DNA from: Martensiomyces pterosporus
Lineage: Eukaryota > Kickxellomycota > Kickxellomycetes > Kickxellales > Kickxellaceae
DNA length: 64,000 bases
Assembly: GCA_025201845.1 (NCBI GenBank)
Contig: MU603942.1
Coordinates: 1 to 64,000, forward strand
Direction: 5' to 3'
Made by a program: the position numbers and the translations under genes. The notes beneath the pieces are model-generated. The model was not told the origin of the DNA. It did not search any database and saw only the letters and a program-made list of their open reading frames with translations. The stretch's first letter is position 1; the number at the start of each line of letters is the position of its first letter. Of the stretch, positions 32,422 to 42,412 are shown in pieces.

Positions 32422-33879
32422 TTAGAGAGACTTGAGCGCTGGCGTGCTCATTAGGGCGCGGCGAACGTCGGCCTCATCAACGGCCAGCCGCATCGTGCGG
32501 TCGTCCGCAGCTCCGGTGCTTGCGATAATGCGGCGACCACCCCGCCTGCTCCCCTTAGTTGCGTCAACTACAACCACGCCCTGCGCCTCCATCATCGAGA
32601 TCAGGTCCACAAACTCGGAGCGAGTGACGGGCGCCAGGATCCCCAGCTTGCGGCAAATCAACCCGTACTCCGTGTACAGACTGGAGACCGCAATGCCAGA
32701 GCCTGTCGCCTTCTTCGCTGGCGCTGGCGTGGCTGGGGCTGCGCTGGTGATGCCAGCCAGCGACACAAATGCACAGAGCACCAGCTTCTGCTGAAAATTG
32801 AGTGCATTGAGCTTTTGAGCGATAGGCGACCCATTGAGGCCAGTCAAGACCTTGGCGATGTGCATGATGGATACCTTTGGCGCGGGGTTTGAAGCAGGCG
32901 GGGAGCCGGCGTTTTCCTTGTCTGCCAGAAGCGCGGCCTTCTTCTTGCTCTCTGCTTCGGCAGCCTCCATCGCTTGGCGGCAGACATCCAGGGCTTTGCG
33001 GAGGTCGCCCGAGGTGGCGGCTACTTTGCGCGCACACAGCTCCAGGGCTGCCTTTTGGATCACTGGCTCGGTGCCTTCCACAGAGACAGAATTCAGCCTG
33101 CTCTGGATAATGGCCACAATATCACTGACCTGGTAGGGATTGAAGTTCAAAAGCTGTGGCTCGCAGTTACGCGCCTGAAGACGGGGCAGGAAGCGGTCTG
33201 TGAGGTCGAGCGCGTTGGCTATGCCCACAAGTGCCATGCGCGAGTCTGGATGCGCAGCAAGCTCAAACAGCCTGTACAGGACCTCCTGCTTGCTCCCAAG
33301 CAGGCTATCCACCTCATCAAGGATAACCAAAAACGGGCCCTTGCTTTTAAACACAAGCCTCTCCAGTGCTGCCAATGGGCTATCGCTGTTTGTGCTTGCA
33401 GCGCTCAAGGAATCGAGGATTGCCGAGTACGCCTGGTCAGAGCGCGTCAGCGGGACGCAGTTGACAAGCACAGAGGGGAATTTTGCTGACGACTGCTTGA
33501 TGAGCGCCTGCAGACAGGCGGTCTTGCCGGTGCCTGGGTTTCCAGAGATATAGAGGCTGCCGCCGCGACCTTGTTCGACTGTGGCTTTGAGGAAGCTCCG
33601 TATGGCTGCCTGCTCGGTTTCGCGGCCGACAATCTGCGGCGCTGCCGTCGACCGGTGCAGCGCTGTCTTCATCGCTATGTAGGACGACACGGGCCTTGGC
33701 TTGGCGCGCTTGGCCTCGCTGCTAGCGGGCGCAGCGCGCTTTGTCACGTTGAATGTGGATTTGAGCGACGTTGGAGATGTTGTCTCTTTCAGCACAGCGG
33801 TCGGCTGCTGGCGTGAGAGGGGCGCATCGGCAAGCGCCTTTCTTCTCTGGGCGGGGCGAGAGGACCGTGCGGCAGGCAT
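32422..33879 (-). CDS. CDC6: Cdc6/Cdc18 replication licensing ATPase
   Basis: 485 aa from the ATG at 33879. Cdc6 loads MCM2-7 at origins with ORC and Cdt1. AAA+ motifs: Walker A GNPGTGKT at 113-120, Walker B LVILDEVD at 184-191, sensor 1 GIANALD at about 219-225, and an Arg-containing sensor 2 region (TSGDLRKALDVCR) near 289-301. A winged-helix domain follows, around 345-470. The basic N-tail carries RRKAL (a possible cyclin-docking RxL) and TSP sites. A KEN box at 321-323 could mediate APC/C-dependent degradation. Orc1 is less likely because no BAH domain is present. Confidence 0.92.
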   Translation of the reverse strand: MPAARSSRPAQRRKALADAPLSRQQPTAVLKETTSPTSLKSTFNVTKRAAPASSEAKRAKPRPVSSYIAMKTALHRSTAAPQIVGRETEQAAIRSFLKATVEQGRGGSLYISGNPGTGKTACLQALIKQSSAKFPSVLVNCVPLTRSDQAYSAILDSLSAASTNSDSPLAALERLVFKSKGPFLVILDEVDSLLGSKQEVLYRLFELAAHPDSRMALVGIANALDLTDRFLPRLQARNCEPQLLNFNPYQVSDIVAIIQSRLNSVSVEGTEPVIQKAALELCARKVAATSGDLRKALDVCRQAMEAAEAESKKKAALLADKENAGSPPASNPAPKVSIMHIAKVLTGLNGSPIAQKLNALNFQQKLVLCAFVSLAGITSAAPATPAPAKKATGSGIAVSSLYTEYGLICRKLGILAPVTRSEFVDLISMMEAQGVVVVDATKGSRRGGRRIIASTGAADDRTMRLAVDEADVRRALMSTPALKSL

Positions 33880-34175
33880 TACCAAGAAGAGTGCTGATAT
33901 GCGCGCTGAATCAAAGGGTGGTATGCAGGAAGCGAGGAGATGGCGTGCAGTCGCTTGTATTCAGAACGCAGGTGAGAGGAGAGAAGAGAGGAAAACGGAT
34001 AAGTGCATGAAATGCGAGAAATGTGGGAGAGCTGCCCTGGATAAGCAGTACGCATTTTTGTTCGTGTTTCGCGCTTTTTTGCAAACCATGCATGAAACGC
34101 CAAACAACGCGTAGAGGCGCGTTATTGATTTGCAGATTTGATTTGCCGATGGCTGATGCATGACTAGCGCGGCTT

Positions 34176-35987
34176 CTACTCGGTCTTGACCTTGTCGCCC
34201 TCAGCGTCCTCCTTGGCAGCTGGCCGACGGGGGAACTTGTACCACTGGTAGCACAGCACAAAGAACACAACGTCGTCGCGCAGGGTGCCAATACGCGCAA
34301 TAAGCGGCATGGGCACAACAAGCGCATACAGGTCGTCGATGAAGGTGACGAGGAAGCGGTAGAGGAACGCTGTTAGTGGCAGCATGTCCACGGTCTTGAG
34401 TCTGTGGTTGATAAGCAGCTGTGGCCACATCTGGATGAATTCGAGCGAGTACACTGTCGCGAGGCTGACATTGAGGAACCAGCTGATATAGGACTCGTGC
34501 CGAAGGAACACCAGCGAGAATGCCGCGTAGGCAACCATGGCGGGGATGCAGACACGCACCATGTACCACACTGTCTGCTGGTCGACTTCGCGCTGGACTT
34601 GGGCCCGGATTCCTTCAGCAGCCCTTGCCGCAGCGGCTGTGGTCTGGATGCTGGGCTTGTTTTGTGTTTCTGCCTGCGCCTTGCCTGCAGCTTCCGCTGG
34701 CTTTATGGCTGACCGCCTAAATGAAAGAATGCTCGTGTCTAGCAGCCTTGTAAGCTTCCATAGCTCGACCAGAGCACCAACACCGGTGCCGATCAGAACA
34801 ACAACATTTGTCTCGGCCTTGCGGTCCCAAAGATATATGAAGCTGATCCACGAGCTGGCGACACTCATAAGCATCGATGAGCGCGAGATGCCTTGCCAGT
34901 TCGACTCGCTTTTTTTCGACCAGAACGACACGTCTTCCTTGTATGCCAAGAACTCAAACAGCATGTGCAGCGCCATTGCAGCAATGGTGATTCCTAGCAT
35001 CAGCGGATTGACCTCGTACACCATCTCCTTCACGCCGTCAAGATCTGTCTCTGTGAACCTGAACAACGAGCGAGACGAGCTCAGTTCGTTCAGCCCGTGA
35101 TTCGCGTAGTTGCAGAGCCGGAACCAGCCCAGAATCACGCCGCCCAGGCTCATGTCCACGTCTATTGCCAGCGCGTCAAGGGGCGTGTCCTTGCTCACAA
35201 CTGTGTGGTTTGTCAGTGCGACCCAGTGCTCAATTCGCGCTGCAATCGGGTTTTCCCAGGTGAGCGGGATGTATGGCCCGCCCTCGTTCTTGTCGAGTCG
35301 CCTGACTCGCAGATACGGCGCCAGGTCCATTGGGAACCTCCATTCAGGGAACTCGTGGTCCTCCAGCACAACTTCCCAGCTCAGCCGTGTCTTTCCGTGC
35401 GGCACCCATGGGCCAGCCTCAAGCTCCGCATAGTGGGCTTCCTCCTTCTCGCGGTCCTCTTTGCTCTTGCCGCTGTCGCCCAGCAAGGCGTGCTTGCGGT
35501 CAATTACATGCGGGCGGATGCTGGTGAGCTGTGCGCGCGCAAATGCAATGTTCTTGTCGTAGAGGTCTGGGTGCAGATCTGACTTGCCGGCCTGCTGAAT
35601 GAACAGGAATGCATACAAGGTGGTGCCGTTGCTTCTGCGGAATGCCTCTGGCAGATTGATCGTGATGCGGTCGTCGAACCGTGCACGTCTCTGGGAAAGG
35701 CTCTGCGGGCCCACACGCCATATGAGCTGCGAGTTGCTGAAGAAGTGATCCGGGCTCGGGCTGAACGTATCTAGCTCGGTCATGTACACGCTGGCCTCGT
35801 ACTCGAATGGCTCCCTCCACGCCAAGCGGTGGTATATGATTCCTGGCGGCAGCTCTGGCAGCGGCTTCAAAAGAGGAATGTGCGTTGCCGGGTAAAACAG
35901 GCTTAATGCCACCGAGACAATGTGCCACATGTACCAGCCAAACACCGCAAAGGCCAGCAAGGACACGGCCTTGTTAATGTAGCCCAT
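34176..35987 (-). CDS. CLPTM1-family multipass membrane protein
   Basis: 603 aa. One N-terminal membrane segment (about 5-32), a long lumenal domain rich in beta-strand-like sequence, and about five C-terminal membrane segments (about 315-560). Family-typical stretches include FEFLAYKEDVSFWSKK, PLMLGITIAAMALHML and QLLINHRLKTVDMLPLTAFL. CLPTM1L is reported to act as a lipid scramblase for glucosaminyl-PI in GPI-anchor synthesis, and CLPTM1 in receptor trafficking. Which subgroup this belongs to I cannot tell. A charged C-terminal tail (EDAEGDKVKTE) ends the protein. It is divergent from the DUF3684 gene with only 300 bases between the ATGs. Confidence 0.88.
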   Translation of the reverse strand: MGYINKAVSLLAFAVFGWYMWHIVSVALSLFYPATHIPLLKPLPELPPGIIYHRLAWREPFEYEASVYMTELDTFSPSPDHFFSNSQLIWRVGPQSLSQRRARFDDRITINLPEAFRRSNGTTLYAFLFIQQAGKSDLHPDLYDKNIAFARAQLTSIRPHVIDRKHALLGDSGKSKEDREKEEAHYAELEAGPWVPHGKTRLSWEVVLEDHEFPEWRFPMDLAPYLRVRRLDKNEGGPYIPLTWENPIAARIEHWVALTNHTVVSKDTPLDALAIDVDMSLGGVILGWFRLCNYANHGLNELSSSRSLFRFTETDLDGVKEMVYEVNPLMLGITIAAMALHMLFEFLAYKEDVSFWSKKSESNWQGISRSSMLMSVASSWISFIYLWDRKAETNVVVLIGTGVGALVELWKLTRLLDTSILSFRRSAIKPAEAAGKAQAETQNKPSIQTTAAAARAAEGIRAQVQREVDQQTVWYMVRVCIPAMVAYAAFSLVFLRHESYISWFLNVSLATVYSLEFIQMWPQLLINHRLKTVDMLPLTAFLYRFLVTFIDDLYALVVPMPLIARIGTLRDDVVFFVLCYQWYKFPRRPAAKEDAEGDKVKTE

Positions 35988-36287
35988 GGTTTAGATGTTC
36001 ACTGCAGATTGAGCGAAGAGCAGAATGCAACCAGCGAAAAGTGTATATGCAGATGCAAAGAAAGAGCGGGAAAACAATGCAAACCTTGGCAAGGCCTGTG
36101 GCATCAACGTGGTCTCGCGTGACGTGGGTTTTGGTATTCGTCATCAGCACCAGCACCAGCACTAAGAAGCAGCAGGCGCCACTGCCGCCACCTCTTCTTT
36201 CACTCGTTTGCTGCTCATTTATTTGCTGCTATTTCTTCTAGTAACAGTGCTTCGCCCCCTTTTCTATTTCGTTGCGCACGAATTGCC
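35988..36287. promoter_or_regulatory. Compact bidirectional promoter, CLPTM1/DUF3684
   Basis: 300 bases between the two start codons, with a short CAGCAC trinucleotide-like run near 36144 and T-rich sequence before the DUF3684 ATG. No TATA box is obvious. Confidence 0.4.
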
Positions 36288-39200
36288 ATGGTGGACCTCA
36301 ACACCTTTCGCCAGCAGGTTCTTGCTGACAGCACTCTTGAGGAGCGTGTAGAGGTCAACCAGAGACACCTCATTGACAAGATCCTTGCACGGTACAGCAC
36401 AGAGTACACATTCCACCGCGAGCTGCTGCAGAACGCCAACGACGCAGGCGCCAGTACGGTAGAGATTGTATTCCACACTCGCAGCGAAGCTACTGCAAAC
36501 CCAGAGCAGGCTGCTGACAAAACCACCACTGCAGCAGACTCAGCACCAGCGGCTGTTGCTGCTGCCGAGACAGCTGATGATGAGCCACAGATGGTTGGTG
36601 CGTTTCCTTCGCAAGCAGCAGCAGCACAGGAGCAGGCAAAGGAAGCACAGAAAGCCAAGTCTAGCGAGATCAAAAGGAAATACAAGGGACTGACGCTGGC
36701 AGAGAAATGCACATCCATCTCGTTCAAGAACAATGGCCGCGACTTCTCCACAGCAGACTGGAATAGACTGCGCTCGATTGCTTCTGGAAACCCCGACGAG
36801 AACAAGATTGGGTTCTTTGGCGTGGGCTTCTACAGCCTGTTCTCTGTTTGCGAGGAGCCGTTTGTCATATCCGGCGACGACTGCATGGCATTCTACTGGC
36901 GCGGTGACCAGCTGTATACCAAGAAGACACAGATGGAAAACAGGCCGCCCGAGGAGCGTGGCTGGACCACGTTTTTGATGCAGCTGCGCGACGGCCCTTC
37001 GCAGATTCCCGACCCGCCCGCATTTGCTCGGTTCTTGGCCACGTCGCTCGCGTTCACTGCCAACTTGATGGAAGTCGTGGTGAGAATTGACGACGTCACA
37101 GTCATACAGCTCTCGAAGCGCGTGTCTGACCCCATGCCGCTTACGCTCAAGGCTGCGTCGTCTGGCCTGTTTGGCGCCATTAGCACCGACAAGTACCACC
37201 TGCGGACTCCAGAGGGGATTCTGTCGATTCAGTCGGTGGATACGCGCATCGTCCAGATGACATGCGACTATGTCCGCCGAAAGCCCAAAGCGCGCAACAT
37301 GGTGGCCGACGCTGTTAACGATGCGATTGGCAAGACCATCGAAACGGCGGCAGCTGCTGTCGTCGGCAGCGGCCTTGGCAACTTGTTCTCTGGCTGGGCA
37401 AACTCATTCCGGCGCAAGACCAAAAAGGCAGTCGAAGCAGAAACGAGCCAGGAGGCCAGGCCAGTCGCAACCGAGGATAACCCCGTCCCCGAAGACGTTG
37501 AGCTCGAGGAGCGCTCAGAGTTCTTGTTCCTGAAGATCGCCGAAGCAGCAGCAAGCTCGCATGTAAGCTCGCAATTGAGTAAGCAGATTGAGAGGTCGAC
37601 GAAGAAATGCCCGCCCAAGTCGACCGCCATTCGCGTTATTTGGAATGGGCTGTCTGAGCAAGAGGCGCTGGAGGGCGGCAACAGTGCTGGTCCCCAGGCT
37701 GACAGCGACAAGTCCACCGTGTTCTCTCAGCTCATCTCTTACCCCTCGCAAGGCCGTGTTTTTATCGGATTCCCTACCCACCAGACGACCGGCTGCTGCG
37801 CACACCTTGCTGCTGCTCTGATCCCTACTGTGGAGCGAGAGTCGATCGACTTTGTCGACCCTGCATTGGCAACCTGGAACAAGGAGATTCTGTCTGCATT
37901 TGCGATCCTGTGCCGCATCCTGTACGACTTTGAAGTGGAGCCTCTGGGCCAGAACCCACGCATCCTGCAGAACAAGGACGAGCTGGATCGTGCAATCAGG
38001 GCCAATGCGCACGCCCTGCACTTCTTCACTCCGCACGATACCACACCCAGCCCACATGTTGGCTCGCTGCTGCGCCAGATATTCTTCGCATGCGGCAAGT
38101 ACCCTGTCCAGCTCATGACCAGCGTGGGCCTCAGATCAGCTGCCGAAGTTCGAGTGGCAAGTGCATCCAGCATGACGAGCATCCTGCGCACGACGCCGCT
38201 TCTCTCGCATGCCGTCGAGACAAAAGCAGGCGACATGGTCAGGATACTGAGGCAGTTTGGCTACCTTAAGCCGCTCTCCATCAACGACGTCATTGAGGAC
38301 ATCAGACAACGAGGCGAATTTACCGATGCTCGTGAGATGGGCGACGTTCTGCGCTGGTGGATTGGGTACCGCAGTGAAATGAACCTCGGCAGACATAATG
38401 CAGAGGATCTTGGCCGAAGGCTATGCTCGGCTCTTGTGCTGCGAGTTCCTGTGAGTGACTACCATTCGACTGGTGCAGTCGCTGCTGCATCCAAGCCCGA
38501 GCAAGTTGCTGAGGAGGGGAAGCCAGGAGGTACCATTCGCATCGCACTGTCTGAAGCGTCCTACTTTATCAACCAGAAGGCAACGCCTTTGTGCCAGCAA
38601 GATCCCAGCAGTCCTCAGGACACGCAGATGCCACCTGCGTGCTTGCCGCCCTCGCTGAGTGGCCAATTCAACCAGCCTCAGCTGCATTCGATGTTTACAA
38701 TCAACGGCAGGTCTCTGTGGAGTGAGCTCCCACTCACGGTGTGGGTGCTGAACTTGACATCGAAGAGCCGCATCACTATTGAGCCAGCATTTGCCGAGCT
38801 TGTCCTTGGCGTAGTCTCACGCAGCTGGACCCGGATTCCAGAGACGGACCAAGCAACCATTGCATCGGCCTTGGCGTCATGCGCGTGCATTCTCACTGCC
38901 GACGGAAAAATGCTCCTTCCACGCCAGACATACTTCCACAATGCCAACATTTTTGGCAACCTCCCTGTCGTCGAGCCGAAGCTGGAGCGCACGCTGCGTG
39001 AGCAGTTCCTGACAGCCATTGGAGTGTGCAAGCACGTCAACTTGCAGATGGTGTTTGACCGCCTGGGCACTGAGCTCAACTGGGACCACGTTCAGCTCCT
39101 CAGATACCTTGTCTCGGTGAAGGACACGCTGAGCAACCAGGAGATGGCGAAACTGAGAGACACGAAGCTGTTCCCTGCCGAGTGCAAGGAAGGCGAGACA

Positions 39201-42200
39201 CCGGCTTATTACCGAGCCTGCGACTTGCTGGTTCCGTCGAGCGAGCACACTGCCCTGCAGCGGCCAGTGATCAAGTGGCCCGGACGGTTCCGCACGGGGA
39301 GCGACGAAGCTACCCTGCTCTTTGAGCTTGGCTTGCGCCGGAACCCCTCGTGCAGGACGTTGCTGGACATCGCCTCTAGCGCGCCTCTTGACCAGAGCTG
39401 CCGAACCGGCGATCGCGACGACAACCTTCGAACGCACGCCCTGGGCTACTTTATCGAGCACTACCCGACCGTGTACATGGTTGAGTACAGGGCTACACTG
39501 CGTGTCCATCGCGATGGATTCCTTCCGGCTACAGTCTCGACTAGACCACCGCCAGCAGCAGCAACAGCAGCAGACCCACCCATGAAACCAAAGAGAAAGT
39601 CTGCTGAAATCCCTAGCCAGCGTGTTCTTTGTTTGCCTAGCGAGTGCTTTTCGAACCCCAGCAGCTCCATTTTGGGCTTCCCCATTCTCGATGCGCGCTG
39701 GAGCCGCGAGGATAGTCGGTTTGGCGTCGAAAAGAACCCGCCGATCGGCGCATGCATCGACCGCCTGTCCAAAGCACCCCCTGCCACCCATTCGGAAGCG
39801 GACGCCATATTCAGCTACTTTTCGACCCGGCAGGCTGACCTGACAAGATCCGAGTGGGAGGTCCTCAGCCGGCTGCCGTTTATTCCCCTGTTTGACGAGA
39901 ATGGCAGAGCGAAGGCTCGTGTTCGCCCCAGCGAGTGCTATTTCAAAGGCAGCGCAGCAGCTTACCAGACGTCGTTCTTTAACTTCATCGAGTACACTGG
40001 TGGTGCTGCTAGCTTTGTGCGTGCGTGTGGCGTGCGCGACGAGCCCTCGGTGACTGACATTGCGACGATGCTTGCTGATAAGCCCGACCATGTCCTGCAA
40101 GCGTGTGGCGGGTGGGAGGCGTATCTGGGGCTCCTGCGCCAGATCGCCGTTAATGCGAACCAGGTCAGCAGCAAGAAGCTGTGGCAGAGGCTGCGCAGCA
40201 GCGCTTGTCTAGTCGGCACACGAGAGAAGAGCAGCTCTGGGCCTACTAGCACTGGTGGAGCCCAAAAGGGCAAGCGTGCAGCAGCAGCGGATGGCGCCGA
40301 AGCTGAGGACCTTGATATTGGGTCGTCTTCGGCAGAGATGGAGTACACGCTTGTGTCATCTAGCGACGTCGTGTTGGTCGACGACTCGGTGCTGGCCAGA
40401 AAGTTCAATCCGTGGTGCGCGCCAGCCGACGAGCTGCTAGAGGGGTTCTACTCGTCTCTGGGTGCCAGATGGCTGAGCGAGCTGGTCCACAAATCCACAC
40501 GTCCGCAGGGAAATGCGCGCGTCACCAGCCAGTCGTCCAAGCTTGAAAAGACGATTCGCATGCGCGCCCCGCTGCTATTGCACGAGTTTGCGCCGGTGAG
40601 CGGGTCGAAGATTGGTGCCACAGGATCGAAGCTGGTGCGTACTGCCGAGTGGCTCCAGACTCACTTGCACGTGCGCCAAGTTGATGCGATCCATCTGTAC
40701 CAGACATTCAAGCCCACTAGTGCGTCGGACATGTCGCTGGCTACTGCATGCACGGTCCAGGACGAGAAGTCGCGTGGCCGAGGTTCATCTGGGCAACAAA
40801 GCGTGTGGCTCAAGGGTGCTCTGAGCTATGTCACTGACTCGCTGGAGAAGGAGGACTGGTACCTGCTAATTGCGCCGCTTGAGAAGCAGGAGTGGGACCC
40901 CTTTGATGTGTCCAGTGCCATCGGCAGCCTTGTCTTGGATACGTGCCGGATCAAGGACATTCTCCTTATCAGCACGCTGCTCACGTCGTCGCTGGATAGC
41001 TTGAGGCGCAAAGGATTCCCGGTTGATCGTGTGCTGCGTCCACGCGCTTCTCAGATCAAGGCGCCGCCGCTGCAGCAAGCACCCACGCCAACGCCATCTG
41101 ACGCGGCGTCGTCTGGCTCGCGTGATGGAGCGCAGCCGCAGACACCAACCGACCAGCCGCCTAGCTACGAATCGCTGCAAAACAGCGATAAGAAACAGCC
41201 GAACGAGCAACCGCAGCCGGCTCAATCTGCTGAGGAGCGTATTGCTGAGAAGCAGGTCAAGGAGCTGTTCCCTAGTATGGACGAGGCGGCCATCCGCCAG
41301 GGAATTCAGTCTGCAGCGAGGTCAATTGGCGCAAACGCGACAGTGCAAGACATCATTAGCCGTGCAACAAACAGCCTGCTGGACAGCAAGCAGAAAGATA
41401 GCTCGAAGAACGCAAGGCCTACATCGGTATTTGAACAGCTTCGTGACCGATTTGTCAAGCCTAACGATCGGCAGGGCGCTGCTACCACCGAAACCCAAGG
41501 AGGCACAAGTACCTCGGGACCGCCCCCGCCGCCATCTCAGCAACCCCAGCAACCCCAGCAACCCCAGCAACCCCAGCAACCCCAGCAGCACCAGGGCATT
41601 CAGCCGCCATCTAACCAGCAGCGCCCGCTCCAGCCAGTAAGCGCTGTTTCGCCACAGCAGACGCAGATGATCCGATCATCCTTGGAGGCTGCAGTGCGCT
41701 CTACACCTCGTGGAGACAGCACTGCGCGGAACAACCAGCAGTTTGACCTGGATATCAACCGCCCGATGCCAACGCCCCCGCAGATCCAGCCATTCAGCGA
41801 GAGCGGCGCGTGCGCATCGATCCCGATCCAGCGACTTCAGCTGATTGGCAAGCTTGATGGCGTGGAGGTGTTTGTTGATATAGGCTCATTCCCAGCGATC
41901 GGCCAAAACGCGGCGGTGATGGGAGCCTCAGGGCTGGGTCAGCTCCAGCAGCTGCCAGCCGAGTACCGCCAAACTCTGGCTGCGTTCGTTTCGATGATGC
42001 GTATACTGGCTAGCCATGTGTTCAAGCTTGATGCTGGGTCACTGCATGTGTTTGTGGACAAGGACTCGCCCATCATTGCCTTCAACCGCGCCAGGTCGCT
42101 GTTTTTCAACCTGCGCTACTTTGTTGGCCTTGGACATGCCGATGTCATTGCTGGCCGCCCCAGCCCTGTTGGCACCACGAAGGCGGACGTGTTTGCGTAC

Positions 42201-42335
42201 TGGTTTATGACGTTCTGCCACGAGCTCGCACATCATTTTGCACAGGACCATGACGCATCGCATGGCTTCTACATGGCGTCCTTTGCTGAGGAGTACATGT
42301 CAAAGCTGATCGGGTTATTCAGCGGCTCGGTGTAG
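36288..42335 (+). CDS. Giant DUF3684-type protein with HSP90-like ATPase and C-terminal HExxH
   Basis: 2015 aa in one uninterrupted frame. The N-terminus is a GHKL/HSP90-like ATP-binding fold, as in sacsin: N-box ELLQNANDAGAS (Glu45, Asn49, Asp52), a G1-like FKNNGRDFS, and the G2-like KIGFFGVGFYSLFS. A roughly 65-residue Ala/Gln-rich insert separates N-box and G1. This part matches fungal DUF3684 proteins of unknown function. A long alpha/beta body follows, then a Pro/Gln-rich linker near 1590-1810. The last 120 residues contain CHELAHHFAQDHD: HExxH at 1978-1982 and a third His at 1988, spaced as in minigluzincin metalloproteases (WLM/SprT-like). A chaperone- or quality-control-like role is inferred; the function is not known. 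Confidence 0.82.
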   Translation: MVDLNTFRQQVLADSTLEERVEVNQRHLIDKILARYSTEYTFHRELLQNANDAGASTVEIVFHTRSEATANPEQAADKTTTAADSAPAAVAAAETADDEPQMVGAFPSQAAAAQEQAKEAQKAKSSEIKRKYKGLTLAEKCTSISFKNNGRDFSTADWNRLRSIASGNPDENKIGFFGVGFYSLFSVCEEPFVISGDDCMAFYWRGDQLYTKKTQMENRPPEERGWTTFLMQLRDGPSQIPDPPAFARFLATSLAFTANLMEVVVRIDDVTVIQLSKRVSDPMPLTLKAASSGLFGAISTDKYHLRTPEGILSIQSVDTRIVQMTCDYVRRKPKARNMVADAVNDAIGKTIETAAAAVVGSGLGNLFSGWANSFRRKTKKAVEAETSQEARPVATEDNPVPEDVELEERSEFLFLKIAEAAASSHVSSQLSKQIERSTKKCPPKSTAIRVIWNGLSEQEALEGGNSAGPQADSDKSTVFSQLISYPSQGRVFIGFPTHQTTGCCAHLAAALIPTVERESIDFVDPALATWNKEILSAFAILCRILYDFEVEPLGQNPRILQNKDELDRAIRANAHALHFFTPHDTTPSPHVGSLLRQIFFACGKYPVQLMTSVGLRSAAEVRVASASSMTSILRTTPLLSHAVETKAGDMVRILRQFGYLKPLSINDVIEDIRQRGEFTDAREMGDVLRWWIGYRSEMNLGRHNAEDLGRRLCSALVLRVPVSDYHSTGAVAAASKPEQVAEEGKPGGTIRIALSEASYFINQKATPLCQQDPSSPQDTQMPPACLPPSLSGQFNQPQLHSMFTINGRSLWSELPLTVWVLNLTSKSRITIEPAFAELVLGVVSRSWTRIPETDQATIASALASCACILTADGKMLLPRQTYFHNANIFGNLPVVEPKLERTLREQFLTAIGVCKHVNLQMVFDRLGTELNWDHVQLLRYLVSVKDTLSNQEMAKLRDTKLFPAECKEGETPAYYRACDLLVPSSEHTALQRPVIKWPGRFRTGSDEATLLFELGLRRNPSCRTLLDIASSAPLDQSCRTGDRDDNLRTHALGYFIEHYPTVYMVEYRATLRVHRDGFLPATVSTRPPPAAATAADPPMKPKRKSAEIPSQRVLCLPSECFSNPSSSILGFPILDARWSREDSRFGVEKNPPIGACIDRLSKAPPATHSEADAIFSYFSTRQADLTRSEWEVLSRLPFIPLFDENGRAKARVRPSECYFKGSAAAYQTSFFNFIEYTGGAASFVRACGVRDEPSVTDIATMLADKPDHVLQACGGWEAYLGLLRQIAVNANQVSSKKLWQRLRSSACLVGTREKSSSGPTSTGGAQKGKRAAAADGAEAEDLDIGSSSAEMEYTLVSSSDVVLVDDSVLARKFNPWCAPADELLEGFYSSLGARWLSELVHKSTRPQGNARVTSQSSKLEKTIRMRAPLLLHEFAPVSGSKIGATGSKLVRTAEWLQTHLHVRQVDAIHLYQTFKPTSASDMSLATACTVQDEKSRGRGSSGQQSVWLKGALSYVTDSLEKEDWYLLIAPLEKQEWDPFDVSSAIGSLVLDTCRIKDILLISTLLTSSLDSLRRKGFPVDRVLRPRASQIKAPPLQQAPTPTPSDAASSGSRDGAQPQTPTDQPPSYESLQNSDKKQPNEQPQPAQSAEERIAEKQVKELFPSMDEAAIRQGIQSAARSIGANATVQDIISRATNSLLDSKQKDSSKNARPTSVFEQLRDRFVKPNDRQGAATTETQGGTSTSGPPPPPSQQPQQPQQPQQPQQPQQHQGIQPPSNQQRPLQPVSAVSPQQTQMIRSSLEAAVRSTPRGDSTARNNQQFDLDINRPMPTPPQIQPFSESGACASIPIQRLQLIGKLDGVEVFVDIGSFPAIGQNAAVMGASGLGQLQQLPAEYRQTLAAFVSMMRILASHVFKLDAGSLHVFVDKDSPIIAFNRARSLFFNLRYFVGLGHADVIAGRPSPVGTTKADVFAYWFMTFCHELAHHFAQDHDASHGFYMASFAEEYMSKLIGLFSGSV
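41541..41585 (+). repeat. Five 9-bp units (CAACCCCAG) in the DUF3684 linker
   Basis: Perfect tandem units encode Gln-Pro-Gln repeats in the disordered linker, so length changes would stay in frame. Confidence 0.9.
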
Positions 42336-42412
42336 AAAAAAGGTGTCTATTTAAATGTTCCACCATCTTTTGAGCATGTTGCAATAAACGGCTAGGAGCC
42401 AGCACATTTTGG

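Noticed and set aside
38877..40100. 407-codon frame antisense to the DUF3684 gene
   Set aside because: No recognisable domain; lies wholly inside a long coding region.
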